Source of the DNA: Erysipelotrichales bacterium
GTDB taxonomy: Bacteria; Bacillota_I; Bacilli_A; Erysipelotrichales; Erysipelotrichaceae
Length of the DNA: 43,205 nucleotides
Direction of reading: 5' to 3'
NCBI GenBank assembly: GCA_910576345.1
Contig: CAJTIT010000021.1
Span: 1-43,205 of the forward strand
A program made the position numbers and the translations under genes. The notes under the pieces are model-generated. The model ran no database searches. It was given only the letters and a program-made list of their open reading frames with translations, and had not been told where the DNA came from. Shown here in pieces: positions 31,272 through 40,499 of this stretch (its first letter is position 1; every line of letters starts with the position of its first letter).

Positions 31272-31724
31272 AAACCTTCTCCTCATTTCTAGCCTACGTA
31301 ATGAATATACTTTATCATACGGTTTTCATACTTTGCTTATGCCCTTTAAGATTTGAAACGATCAAAACGTTTATGTTAAAATAGAATCAGAAAGGGTAGG
31401 TGTATAGATGATAAAGCAAGTGGACGAAAAGGTTATGTAACGGATTGTATAATTGCTCAGACATACAATAAAAGCAATTTATTCCCAATATTATCCCAAT
31501 AACGTTGTATCAAATGGGAAGATGAAATCTTGATTTTTGATAAGATGGAAAACAGTTATAAAAGGACGAATGCTTTTCATACCACTGAACAGAAACGTAT
31601 TATTTTCTTTAATCATGCATAAAATAATAAAAAGTTCCAATAAAAAGCCAGAATTTAATTTATGTTTATAGACGTTTTCAATATTTTGCTTTATAATATA
31701 AGTCATGGGATTGAGGAGGATATT
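31272..31724. other. Intergenic region between spoVB and comN-like gene
   Basis: No normal gene. TTGAAA (31353-31358), an 18-base spacer and TAAAAT (31377-31382) form a promoter followed by AAAGGG and a ten-codon frame at 31408-31440 (MIKQVDEKVM, stop). The rest is AT-rich. A TATAAT at 31692-31697 with TAGACG 17 bases upstream is the probable promoter of the next gene. Confidence 0.5.
31408..31440 (+). CDS. Possible mini-ORF, ten codons
   Basis: ATG 31408 encodes MIKQVDEKVM and stops. It has a promoter 26 bases upstream and an AAAGGG(T)AGG site 9-15 bases before. It may be a small peptide or the remains of a lost gene; nothing in it is recognised. The surrounding bases give no longer frame. 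Confidence 0.25.
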   Translation: MIKQVDEKVM

Positions 31725-32018
31725 ATGAATGAATCATATTTGACCGGCAATAAACATATCAAACTCGCCATTGCTTTAAAAACAAGTCAGTTAAAGCGTG
31801 AGGAGTTGTCCTCTTTGACCTATGAACATGTAGAGAGCGCATTGCTGGGGCTTATATGGTATCATCATGCGCCAAACAGCGTTCATGAGGCGGTCGATGA
31901 TATATTCAAACTCAACGCCAATGAAGTGGTTCAGTATTTGTCTTCACAGGCAGTGATTGTTGGATCACAAATGAAACTGAACGATTTTAATGATTTGATA
32001 GGAGGAAAAAAAGAATGA
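31725..32018 (+). CDS. ComN/YrzD-like post-transcriptional regulator
   Basis: A 97-residue acidic helical protein (LAIALKTSQLKREELSSLTY, VESALLGLIW, VDDIFKLNANEVVQYLSSQAVI). It matches the small YrzD/ComN family; in B. subtilis ComN controls comE mRNA and lies directly upstream of secDF, as here. ATG 31725 follows GAGGAGG at 31713-31719. Its last four bases overlap the secDF start. Function in this organism is inferred from context and family only. Confidence 0.75.
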   Translation: MNESYLTGNKHIKLAIALKTSQLKREELSSLTYEHVESALLGLIWYHHAPNSVHEAVDDIFKLNANEVVQYLSSQAVIVGSQMKLNDFNDLIGGKKE

Positions 32019-34300
32019 AAAAATCACGTTTGATTACGTTTGGGATAACTGTTATTGCGATTTTGGCAGTCATCTGTGCGTTCTTCTCTGATATACGTGA
32101 TGGAATGCGTCTCGGCCTTGATTTAAAAGGCGGATTTGAGATTTTGTATGAAGTGACACCATTGACAGAAAATGACGAGCTTCCTAGTATGGATGCCGTA
32201 GTTCGCTCGATTTCCAAGCGTGTCAATACACTTGGTGTCAATGAACCGGTCATCATGGTGGAAGGGGATAATCGTATTCGTGTGCAGCTTGCCGATGTGC
32301 ATGATCCGGAAGCTGCAAGAAGAATGATTTCATCCACAGCGAATTTAACGTTCCGTGATGTCAATGATGCATTGCTAATGGATGCGACCGTATTGCAAGA
32401 GGGAAGCGCAACGCTTGCCTATGATGAATATGGACGTGCCAAAGTATCATTAAAACTTTCGGATACGGAAAAGTTTAGAGAAGTCACTTCCACAATTTCA
32501 CAAAAAGGTTCCGGTCAAAATTTGATTGTCGCTTGGCTGGACTATGATGAAACAACCGATACATACAGTCGAGAAAGTCAGAAAGAAGATCCAAAATACA
32601 TATCAGCCGCAACGGTTTCACAGGCTATTGATTCATCCAATGTGGAAATCTCCGGAAATTTTTCTGAAGATGAAGCAAGAGAATTGGCAGATTTGATCAA
32701 TAGTGGGTCTTTACCGGTAAAAATGAATGAAGTATATTCCAATGCGGTTAGCGCAGATTATGGTGTGGATGCATTCTCAAAAACAATGCTTGCCGGTGGT
32801 ATCGGAATTGTGCTCATCATGTTGTTTATGATTGCATATTATCGATTGCCTGGTGTTATATCGGCGATTACGATTGTGGCTTATATATTTATCGTATTCC
32901 TTGTTTACAATGCCATGGGAGCCGTCTTTACATTGTCCGGTATCGCAGCGTTGGTACTTGGTGTCGGTATGGCGTGTGATTCCAATATTTTGACATTTGA
33001 GCGCATTAAAGATGCGATGTATAGTGGTCGTACGGTGAAAACTGCTTTCTATGAAGGAAGTTCCAAATCATTCACCACGATTTTGGACGCACAATTAACA
33101 ACGTTCATTTCTGCATTGATTCTATATATGTTTGGTACAGGTAGTGTCAAAGGATTTGCGACGATGTTGATTATCTCCGTTATTACCACAATGATCGTGA
33201 TTGTATTTGTGGCAAAATTCTTATTAAAACTGCTTGTAGATAGTGGGGCTTGCGATGGAAAATATGCATGGTTTGCGGTAAAACAAAGCGATGTTCCAAA
33301 CGTTATGAAAGGGGAGGAACGCCATCAATTTGGACGTTTTGCCAAATTTGACTTTGTCGGTAAAGCAAAATATTTCATTTATACTTCTTTGGCAATCTTG
33401 GCGGCCGGAATTATATTTATGGTTGTCAATGTGGCTAGTGGCGACGGCGTTTTGAATCTTGGTATCGATTTTACCAGCGGTACGAAATTGCAGATTGAAC
33501 ACAGCGCGCAAATTGATAAAGATGCATTAAGCAAACAGATGGATGAACTTGGTATCAAAGTCAATAGTATCAAAATCAACGGTGAAAACAACAATATTGC
33601 GTCCGTATTCAGTAAAGAAGCCATCAGTACGGAGACAATGAACAAGGCAAAAGAAACATTGCGCAAATCATATGACGGAGAAATCAGCGATAATGTTGTT
33701 CAGCCGGTGATTGGACGAGAACTGGTGCGCAATGCAATGATTATTTCCGTATTGGCATGGTTGGCAGTATTGGCTTATGTATCGATACGATTTAAGTGGG
33801 ACTATGCTTTATCCGGTATTGTGGCACTTGTACATGATGTGTTTATCATTTTGGCATTCTGTTCTATTCTGCGTATGGAAATCAATACGGATATTATAGC
33901 GGTAATGCTGGCAATCATCGGTTATTCCATCAATAACTCGATTGTTGTATTTGACCGTATTCGTGAAAATGTGCGTGCGCATAAACATGATAAACTCACG
34001 CCGGAATTATATAAATCGATTGTCAACGAATCACTGCAAAGTACTTTTATACGCTCCATTCTTTCAACGTTTACTACGTTATTGCCAGTCGTATGTCTGT
34101 TATTCATGGGAAGCGATGCTATATTCTCTTTTAACTTGACGCTTTGCATCGGACTCATTGCCGGTGCCGGTTCATCCGTGTTCATTGCGGCTCAATTATG
34201 GTATTATATTCGATTAAAAGTAAAGCCAAAACAAAAGAAGAAAAAAGTGAGAAAGAAAGATGAAGTAGAGGAACTGATTGTTCCAGGTGTCAACGATTAA
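32015..34300 (+). CDS. secDF: Protein translocase subunit SecDF (fused)
   Basis: A 761-residue fused SecD-SecF. The SecD half (1-410) has the first helix, the RLGLDLKGGFEI motif, the periplasmic P1 region (about 40-245), and five helices with VLGVGMACDSNILTFERIKD-type motif (VGMACDSN ... FERIKD). The SecF half has NLGIDFTSGTKL, a short P4 region and helices with IGYSINNSIVVFDRIREN. SecDF uses the proton gradient to pull proteins from the Sec channel. Basic lysine-rich tail follows. The site GGAGG at 32001-32005 sets ATG 32015; a terminator follows the stop. Confidence 0.97.
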   Translation: MKKSRLITFGITVIAILAVICAFFSDIRDGMRLGLDLKGGFEILYEVTPLTENDELPSMDAVVRSISKRVNTLGVNEPVIMVEGDNRIRVQLADVHDPEAARRMISSTANLTFRDVNDALLMDATVLQEGSATLAYDEYGRAKVSLKLSDTEKFREVTSTISQKGSGQNLIVAWLDYDETTDTYSRESQKEDPKYISAATVSQAIDSSNVEISGNFSEDEARELADLINSGSLPVKMNEVYSNAVSADYGVDAFSKTMLAGGIGIVLIMLFMIAYYRLPGVISAITIVAYIFIVFLVYNAMGAVFTLSGIAALVLGVGMACDSNILTFERIKDAMYSGRTVKTAFYEGSSKSFTTILDAQLTTFISALILYMFGTGSVKGFATMLIISVITTMIVIVFVAKFLLKLLVDSGACDGKYAWFAVKQSDVPNVMKGEERHQFGRFAKFDFVGKAKYFIYTSLAILAAGIIFMVVNVASGDGVLNLGIDFTSGTKLQIEHSAQIDKDALSKQMDELGIKVNSIKINGENNNIASVFSKEAISTETMNKAKETLRKSYDGEISDNVVQPVIGRELVRNAMIISVLAWLAVLAYVSIRFKWDYALSGIVALVHDVFIILAFCSILRMEINTDIIAVMLAIIGYSINNSIVVFDRIRENVRAHKHDKLTPELYKSIVNESLQSTFIRSILSTFTTLLPVVCLLFMGSDAIFSFNLTLCIGLIAGAGSSVFIAAQLWYYIRLKVKPKQKKKKVRKKDEVEELIVPGVND

Positions 34301-34301
34301 T

Positions 34302-34330
34302 AAAGCAGGATTTTATTCCTGCTTTTTCTG
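34302..34330 (+). terminator. Terminator after secDF
   Basis: AAAGCAGGA, loop TTTTAT, TCCTGCTTT, then TTCTG. A nine-base perfect stem. Confidence 0.85.
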
Positions 34331-34407
34331 TACGTATTTTTGAAAAGAATTCTTAACCATTTCACCATTCTATGGTAAACTTATAACAGTGAGCGAGGAG
34401 AAGAGAT

Positions 34408-36021
34408 ATGAGGATGAGTGAATTGTCCAAGGATGCCTGCATAAAACTTCAAGAACGTTATGGCATCGGTACCTTATGTGCAAAAGTCATCGTATCCAAA
34501 GGATTGAAAGAGAAACAAATTCATGAACTGTTTCAAGAGAATCAATTATGTGATCCAATGGATGCCACAGGTATGCGTGAAGTTATAGAGCGGATTCATC
34601 AAGCAAAAGAAAAGAAAGAAAAGGTCATCATATGTGGAGATTATGACGCGGATGGAATTTGTGCAACAGCAATTTTATATGATGCATTGCATCGCTTTGG
34701 TATTCCATGTGGCTTTTATATTCCCAATCGTTTTAAGGAAGGTTATGGACTGCATGTACATACGGTGGATATGGCAAAAGAAAAAGGTTATACATTGCTC
34801 ATAACGGTGGATAATGGCGTGAAATCCATCGATGCACTGCATCACTGTAAAGATGTGCGGATGGATACGATTGTAACGGATCATCATGCGATGGATGAAG
34901 ATGTACCATGTGATATTTTACTTCATTCTTTGACGATGGGAGAGCGGTTTTCCAATCTTTGCGGTGCCGGGATTGCATTGATGATCTCTCATGCATTATT
35001 AGGAGAAGTGAAGGAACATGTGATTTTGGCTTGTGTTGCCAGCATCGGAGATGTCATGCCATTGTGGAAAGAAACAAGACAGATTGTAAAAAAAGGATTG
35101 ATATATCTCAATCAAGGGATATGTCTTCCCGTTCAGTGTTTAAGCAAAGACGCATATCCAAGTTGGGATGTGCAAAAAATAGCGTTTCAAGTTGTACCAA
35201 AGTTAAACACGACCGGAAGATTGGCAGATTTGGCTAATGCGAACAATACCGTTCGTTATCTGTTGATGAAGGATCAAATGAATATTATAGCCTTTGCGAA
35301 GCAAATCGAAGAATTGAATCAAAGACGACGATTGCTCTCTGCGAAAATGTGCGATTTGGCACGTGCTTTAAAAGATGATTCTACACGCTTTCAAGTACTT
35401 TACGATTCTGAACATCATGAAGGATTGAGCGGTATTGTCGCTGCAAAATTATGTGAAGAGTTTCAAATGCCGGTGCTGGTGTTTGCGCAAGACGGTGAAT
35501 TGTTAAAAGGCAGTATTCGTAGCAATCATTTTGTGGACTTACGTAATTTTTTCAAAGACTGTCCGATCACATTGGTATCGTATGGAGGACATAAAGCAGC
35601 TGCCGGCATTTCCATCCGACAAGAAGATCTGCCTGCATTCAAGTCTTATTTGAAGGAAAAAACCAAATCAATGACTTATGAACAGGTGGACACAGAATCC
35701 GATGTGATTCTATGTACCATTCAAGAATTATCTGTTCGTAATGTGGAAGAACTAGAATCTTTGGCACCGTTTGGCGAAGGATTTATCAAACCGCAGTTTT
35801 ATGTAAAAGATTATCCGATACATATGATCAAACAGCTGAGCAATGGAAAACATGTGAAATGGGAGAGTTTAGAAAACGTTGACGCACTTTACTTTAACGC
35901 CAAAGACGTTTATGCAAAATATCAAAATGAAACCAAACTATCTTTTTTAGGCAGTCTTTCCATCAATCATTTCCGTAATGAAAAAAAAGTCAATATTTTC
36001 ATCCAAGAAGTGATTTCATAA
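34408..36021 (+). CDS. recJ: Single-stranded-DNA-specific exonuclease RecJ
   Basis: A 537-residue 5'-3' exonuclease of the DHH family. Motif I is CGDYDADGICATAI at about 73-86, motif III VTDHHAMD at about 154-161, the DHHA1 domain has GLSGIVAAKL and SYGGHKAAAG (GGHxxAAG), and an OB-like domain ends the protein. It acts in recombination and mismatch repair. It is much shorter than the B. subtilis protein (786), lacking the long C-terminal region, but close to E. coli RecJ (577). Site GAGGAGAAG before ATG 34408. Followed by apt as in Bacillus. Confidence 0.95.
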   Translation: MRMSELSKDACIKLQERYGIGTLCAKVIVSKGLKEKQIHELFQENQLCDPMDATGMREVIERIHQAKEKKEKVIICGDYDADGICATAILYDALHRFGIPCGFYIPNRFKEGYGLHVHTVDMAKEKGYTLLITVDNGVKSIDALHHCKDVRMDTIVTDHHAMDEDVPCDILLHSLTMGERFSNLCGAGIALMISHALLGEVKEHVILACVASIGDVMPLWKETRQIVKKGLIYLNQGICLPVQCLSKDAYPSWDVQKIAFQVVPKLNTTGRLADLANANNTVRYLLMKDQMNIIAFAKQIEELNQRRRLLSAKMCDLARALKDDSTRFQVLYDSEHHEGLSGIVAAKLCEEFQMPVLVFAQDGELLKGSIRSNHFVDLRNFFKDCPITLVSYGGHKAAAGISIRQEDLPAFKSYLKEKTKSMTYEQVDTESDVILCTIQELSVRNVEELESLAPFGEGFIKPQFYVKDYPIHMIKQLSNGKHVKWESLENVDALYFNAKDVYAKYQNETKLSFLGSLSINHFRNEKKVNIFIQEVIS

Positions 36022-36076
36022 TGCATTTTTAAATTGTATTTGTTATAATAGTGACATATGAATAGGAGGCAACAAC

Positions 36077-36592
36077 ATGGATTTTAAGCAATATATTGCT
36101 GATATAAACGATTTTCCACAAGATGGAATTCTATTTCGCGATATCACGCCTTTAATGGCAAATGGAGTAGCATTCCATGAAGCATGTGCAAAACTGCTGG
36201 AATTTGCGAAAAGCGTTGGCGCCGAAGTCATTGTGGGACCAGAATCAAGAGGATTTATTTTTGGCTGTCCGGTCGCATATGAAATGGGAATCGGTTTTGT
36301 TCCGGTAAGAAAACCGGGAAAATTGCCAAGAGAGACGGTAAGTGTTTGTTATGATTTGGAATATGGCACCAATGAGCTGCATATGCATGCGGATGGTATT
36401 CAAAAGAACGCCAAAGTATTGATTATCGATGATCTGTTGGCAACCGGAGGTACCGTAGATGCGACCATTCAGCTTGTAAATCAGTTGGGTGGAGAAGTGG
36501 TTGGTTGCGCATTCTTAATTGAACTTGAGGGATTAAAAGGTAGAGAATTGTTAAAGGATTACCCTGTTTTTACATTGATGAAATATGAATAA
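36077..36592 (+). CDS. apt: Adenine phosphoribosyltransferase
   Basis: A 171-residue enzyme of normal length. [15 protein letters not shown] near the start, [10 protein letters not shown] (about 54-63) and the PRPP loop [13 protein letters not shown] (about 115-127) mark the type I phosphoribosyltransferase. It converts adenine and PRPP into AMP in the salvage pathway. AGGAGG at 36063-36068 serves ATG 36077. A hairpin follows and the relA gene begins 48 bases later, as in Bacillus where apt precedes relA. Confidence 0.97.
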   Translation: MDFKQYIADINDFPQDGILFRDITPLMANGVAFHEACAKLLEFAKSVGAEVIVGPESRGFIFGCPVAYEMGIGFVPVRKPGKLPRETVSVCYDLEYGTNELHMHADGIQKNAKVLIIDDLLATGGTVDATIQLVNQLGGEVVGCAFLIELEGLKGRELLKDYPVFTLMKYE

Positions 36593-36618
36593 GCAAAAGG
36601 GGGATATCCCCTTTTTGC
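36593..36618 (+). terminator. Hairpin between apt and relA
   Basis: GCAAAAGGGG, loop GATAT, CCCCTTTTTGC. Stable, but with no T-run after the stem, so it may attenuate rather than terminate. Confidence 0.55.
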
Positions 36619-36640
36619 GCATGGAATAAGGTGAATGGGC

Positions 36641-38848
36641 ATGGAAAAGAAACATCAGACGATTACATTTGAAGATGTGCTGCATGAGGTATCAAAATAT
36701 ATCAAAAAAGAAGAAAATTTGGATATGATTACACGTGCATACGAATTTGCAAAAAAACACCACGAAGGACAGTTTCGCAAAAGCGGTGAGCCATATCTAA
36801 TTCATTTGATCAATGTCGCCTATATTTTGGCGCAGTTGCGTACCGGCCCCAAAACGGTTGTGGCTGGTTTTTTGCATGACGTGATCGAAGACTGTGCCGT
36901 AACACAGGAAGAAGTTACAAAGCGTTTCAGTGAAGAAGTAACCATGTTGGTAGAAGCAGTGACAAAAATTTCCAATTTGAAATTTCAAGATGAAAAAGAA
37001 TATCAAGCCAGCAATCACCGCAAAATTTTTATTGCCATGGCAAAGGATGTTCGCGTGATTTTAATCAAATTGGCGGATCGTTTGCATAACATGCGCACGT
37101 TGCAATATATGAAAGCGGAAAAGCAACGGCGCATCGCATCAGAGACATTGGAAGTATATGCGCCCATTGCACATCGTCTTGGTATCAGTGAAATCAAGAA
37201 TGAACTGGAAGATATTGCGTTCATGTATTTGAACAATGAAAAATATCATGAAATTGCACATTTGGTTGAAAAGCGAAAAGTAGAACGTGACGCACAAGTA
37301 AAAGACATGATCAAAGACATCAGTGATATGATGGATGAGCATCATATCACATACCGTATCTTTGGAAGAAGCAAGCATCTTTATAGTATTTATAAAAAGA
37401 TGAAAACAAAAAATAAGCGTTTTGAAGAAATCATGGATCTACTTGCCATACGTATCATTACCGATACCGATACCGCATGTTATGAGATTTTGGGCTATAT
37501 CCACGCAAAATATCGTCCCATTCCAGGACGTTTCAAAGATTACATCGCGATGCCGAAGGTCAATTTGTACCAATCGCTCCATACAACAATCGTGGCCGGC
37601 GGCAATATTTTCGAGGTACAGATACGAACAGAAGCAATGGATGAAATCGCTGAGCGTGGTATTGCGGCCCATTGGCGATATAAAGAAAGCGCCAATTATA
37701 ATTCACAAATACAACAGAAAGAAATCGAAGAACAGCTACACTGGTTTCGTGATTTCAGCATCATGAGTGATGAAGTCAATGATGACGCAATGGAATTCAT
37801 GAATATGATGCAAAAAGATATTTTTGAAGCCAATGTTTATGTCATGTCACCGAAAGGTAGGGTGATCGCACTGCCCAATGGTTCAACGCCCATTGATTTT
37901 GCGTATCGCATTCATACAGAAGTTGGACATCATGCGGTTGGCGCAACGATTAACGGCGTTTTGGTGCCTCTCAACACACCTTTGAAAACCGGCGATGTCG
38001 TTGATATTCGTACATCCAATCAATCACAGGGACCAAGTGAAGATTGGATCAAAATCGTCAAAAGCACCCATGCCAGAAATAAAATTCGCTCTTTTTTCCA
38101 GCACAAGGAAAATGAACAAAGAACAGGCGGCATAAAAAAAGGTGAGGAACTTTTACAAGAAGAACTGAAAAAGCGCAATTTGGATGTTTCTTTATATTTT
38201 GATAAAAAACGTATAGAAGGCATTACGGGATCCCTTTCATTTTCCACTTACAATGATTTAATGTTCGCATTGGGCGTTAAAAGTGTGTCTATGCAGGCGG
38301 TTTTGGAACGCCTTGTCAAGCATAAGACCAATGTACCAATGGATAATGACGATTTGATGGAATTATTTTCTCGTCAAGAAGCCAATCGACGACATGTCGC
38401 AAGTAAAAGCGGCGTCTATGTGCCAGGTGTAGAAACGATGAAAGTATCGTTGGCATCTTGCTGCACACCGGTTCCCGGTGATGAAATCAGTGGTTATGTT
38501 TCCAAAGGACAAGGGGTGAAAGTGCATCGCAAAGATTGTCCAAATATCCAAAAGGAAAAAAACAGACTGATTGATGTATATTGGGATGAAGAAATTGAAC
38601 AGAAACAGTATGAAGTAAAATTGCTGGTACGCTCCATGGATCGCAATTTCTTATTGAGTGATATCGTAACGGTTGTGTCACAATGTAAAGCCGGATTGAA
38701 TCATGTAGACTCCAAAGTCAATGATGACAAAATCACCGCAACGACCAAAATGACCGTAGTGGTGGAAAATGCACGTCATTTACAGACACTGATTGCCAAT
38801 CTTAGAAAAATCAATTCTGTTATGGAAGTAGAGCGTGTTATTCAATAA
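36641..38848 (+). CDS. relA: Bifunctional (p)ppGpp synthetase/hydrolase Rel
   Basis: A 735-residue Rel protein. Domains: HD hydrolase (about 30-200; GFLHDVIEDC with the HDxxED motif), synthetase (about 235-350; KDYIAMPKVNLYQSLHTTI, GRFKD), TGS (about 395-455; NGSTPIDFAYRIHTEVGH), a Cys-containing conserved region (ASCCTPVPGDEI) and a C-terminal ACT domain. Both catalytic centres look intact, so it should make and break (p)ppGpp as the main stringent-response enzyme. ATG 36641 is chosen over 36635 because AAGGTG (36628-36633) would be only one base from the latter. The dtd gene that follows in Bacillus is missing. Confidence 0.97.
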   Translation: MEKKHQTITFEDVLHEVSKYIKKEENLDMITRAYEFAKKHHEGQFRKSGEPYLIHLINVAYILAQLRTGPKTVVAGFLHDVIEDCAVTQEEVTKRFSEEVTMLVEAVTKISNLKFQDEKEYQASNHRKIFIAMAKDVRVILIKLADRLHNMRTLQYMKAEKQRRIASETLEVYAPIAHRLGISEIKNELEDIAFMYLNNEKYHEIAHLVEKRKVERDAQVKDMIKDISDMMDEHHITYRIFGRSKHLYSIYKKMKTKNKRFEEIMDLLAIRIITDTDTACYEILGYIHAKYRPIPGRFKDYIAMPKVNLYQSLHTTIVAGGNIFEVQIRTEAMDEIAERGIAAHWRYKESANYNSQIQQKEIEEQLHWFRDFSIMSDEVNDDAMEFMNMMQKDIFEANVYVMSPKGRVIALPNGSTPIDFAYRIHTEVGHHAVGATINGVLVPLNTPLKTGDVVDIRTSNQSQGPSEDWIKIVKSTHARNKIRSFFQHKENEQRTGGIKKGEELLQEELKKRNLDVSLYFDKKRIEGITGSLSFSTYNDLMFALGVKSVSMQAVLERLVKHKTNVPMDNDDLMELFSRQEANRRHVASKSGVYVPGVETMKVSLASCCTPVPGDEISGYVSKGQGVKVHRKDCPNIQKEKNRLIDVYWDEEIEQKQYEVKLLVRSMDRNFLLSDIVTVVSQCKAGLNHVDSKVNDDKITATTKMTVVVENARHLQTLIANLRKINSVMEVERVIQ

Positions 38849-38924
38849 GTTTAAAATATGCCATTCATTGATTTTTTCATTGACAAAACTCATAAATGAA
38901 AGTAAACTTATACCATATCCGTTG

Positions 38925-39140
38925 GATAACGACAAGTAATGTTGGAATCAAGCTTTAGAGAGGAAATGAATTGCTGAAACATTTCTGCTGGACCATCATG
39001 AACAGACAGCGTTAAAGGAACATTCAGGAAATGGAATGTCGCAAACTTCAGCGTTAAGAAGGAAAGCGCATGCATTACATATGCATGAAGTAAGGTGGTA
39101 TCGCGTGCAAACGTCCTTATAAAAGGGCGTTTTTTTATTC
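38925..39140 (+). promoter_or_regulatory. T-box riboswitch of the hisS-aspS operon
   Basis: The conserved T-box sequence AAGGTGGTATCGCG lies at 39092-39105, followed by the terminator ACGTCC/GGGCGT with seven T. Stem I is visible: ATGTTGG (38938-38944) pairs with CCATCAT (38993-38999), with AGTA and GAA forming the loop E on either side, and the AG-bulge region GAGAGG. In the specifier loop GAC (39005-39007) is the best candidate codon, i.e. aspartate, as in other hisS-aspS leaders. Uncharged tRNA would stabilise the antiterminator. Confidence 0.88.
39110..39137 (+). terminator. Regulated terminator of the T-box leader
   Basis: ACGTCC, loop TTATAAAA, GGGCGT, then TTTTTTT. The antiterminator would use the T-box sequence at 39092-39105. 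Confidence 0.85.
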
Positions 39141-39156
39141 ACAAGGAGGAAATCAT

Positions 39157-40482
39157 ATGAGCTATCAAGTACCAAGAGGAACCCAGGATATTTTGCCGGA
39201 TCAAATCCACAAGTGGCATGCTTTGGAAGATTTGATTCGTCAATTTTGTTATGTATATGATTACAAGGAAATTCGCACCCCGATTTTTGAACATACGAAT
39301 GTATTCAAACGTGGTAATGACGCAAGTGATATGGTCAATAAAGAAATGTATACGTTTACGTTGGAAAATTCCAGCACATCGCTGACACTGCGTCCGGAAA
39401 TGACAGCAGGTGTTGTTAGAAGTTATGTGGAGCATAAATTATATGGAGAAGCCGATCAGCCTTTGAAGATGTATTATGTGGGACCAATGTGTCGTCATGA
39501 GCGTCCACAGAAAGGAAGATCACGTATTTTTCATCAGTTTGGTGTGGAAGTCATCGGAGCGAAACATCCTTTGTTGGATGTGGAAACAATTGCGCTTGGC
39601 TGGTCTTTTGTATCTGCCCTTGGCTTGAAGGATATGAAGGTTTTGATCAACACACTGGGGGATGATGCGTCAAGAGATGCGTATCGTGCAGCGTTGAAGC
39701 AGCATTTTGCTAAAGACATCGATCATATGTGTGCAGATTGTAAACGTCGTTATGAACAGAATCCATTGCGCATTTTGGATTGTAAAGTTGACAAAGAATC
39801 CGCTATTATGAAAACAGCACCAAAGATGAAGGATTATTTGAATGAAGAATCCAAGGCTTATTTTGAACAGGTACTGGCAGGTTTGGACGCACTTGGCATT
39901 CCTTATGAGATTGATGATCAATTGGTAAGAGGTTTGGATTACTATACGCATACTGTTTTTGAAGTCGTGAGTCTCAACAAGGAAATGGGCGCACAATCGA
40001 CCGTGTTTGCCGGTGGACGATATGATGGCATGGTAAAATACTTTGGCGGTCCGCAGATGAGCGGCATCGGATGGGCACTAGGAATGGAACGTTTGATTCT
40101 TGCATGTGAAGCGGAAGGCATTGCACTTGGTGAAACAGAATCACTGGATATATATGTATTATGTCTTTCACCATCGGTGTCTGTTCAGGCACTACAAATC
40201 GTAAGTGCATGTCGTGCTGCCGGTTATAAAAGTGACATGGACTATCAAGAACGATCTTTCAAAGCACAGTTTAAGACAGTAGATCGTAAAGGCGTTAAAG
40301 CGGTCATTTTATTGGGTGAAGATGAAGTCAAAGCGAATATGGTGACCATCAAGCGAATTGCGGATCAAAAGCAAGTACAAGTGAAACAGGAAGAAATGAT
40401 TTCTTGTTTGGATGGATTGTTTCAAGAAGAAACTACATACGATTGTAAGGAAGGGAATTGTACTTGTCATCATGAAGAATAG
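39157..40482 (+). CDS. hisS: Histidyl-tRNA synthetase
   Basis: A 441-residue class II synthetase. PRGTQDILP at the start (motif 1 region), LRPEMTAGVVRS, motif 2 CRHERPQKGRSRIFHQFGVE (as RHERPQKGRSR), histidine loops RGLDYYTHTVFE and GGRYDGM, motif 3 GIGWALGMERL and a C-terminal anticodon domain. The last dozen residues, CKEGNCTCHHEE after a further Cys, form an unusual Cys/His-rich tail beyond the normal end. GGAGG at 39144-39148 sets ATG 39157. Controlled by the T-box upstream; aspS follows after 17 bases. Confidence 0.97.
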   Translation: MSYQVPRGTQDILPDQIHKWHALEDLIRQFCYVYDYKEIRTPIFEHTNVFKRGNDASDMVNKEMYTFTLENSSTSLTLRPEMTAGVVRSYVEHKLYGEADQPLKMYYVGPMCRHERPQKGRSRIFHQFGVEVIGAKHPLLDVETIALGWSFVSALGLKDMKVLINTLGDDASRDAYRAALKQHFAKDIDHMCADCKRRYEQNPLRILDCKVDKESAIMKTAPKMKDYLNEESKAYFEQVLAGLDALGIPYEIDDQLVRGLDYYTHTVFEVVSLNKEMGAQSTVFAGGRYDGMVKYFGGPQMSGIGWALGMERLILACEAEGIALGETESLDIYVLCLSPSVSVQALQIVSACRAAGYKSDMDYQERSFKAQFKTVDRKGVKAVILLGEDEVKANMVTIKRIADQKQVQVKQEEMISCLDGLFQEETTYDCKEGNCTCHHEE

Positions 40483-40499
40483 AAAAGAGGAATCATTAC

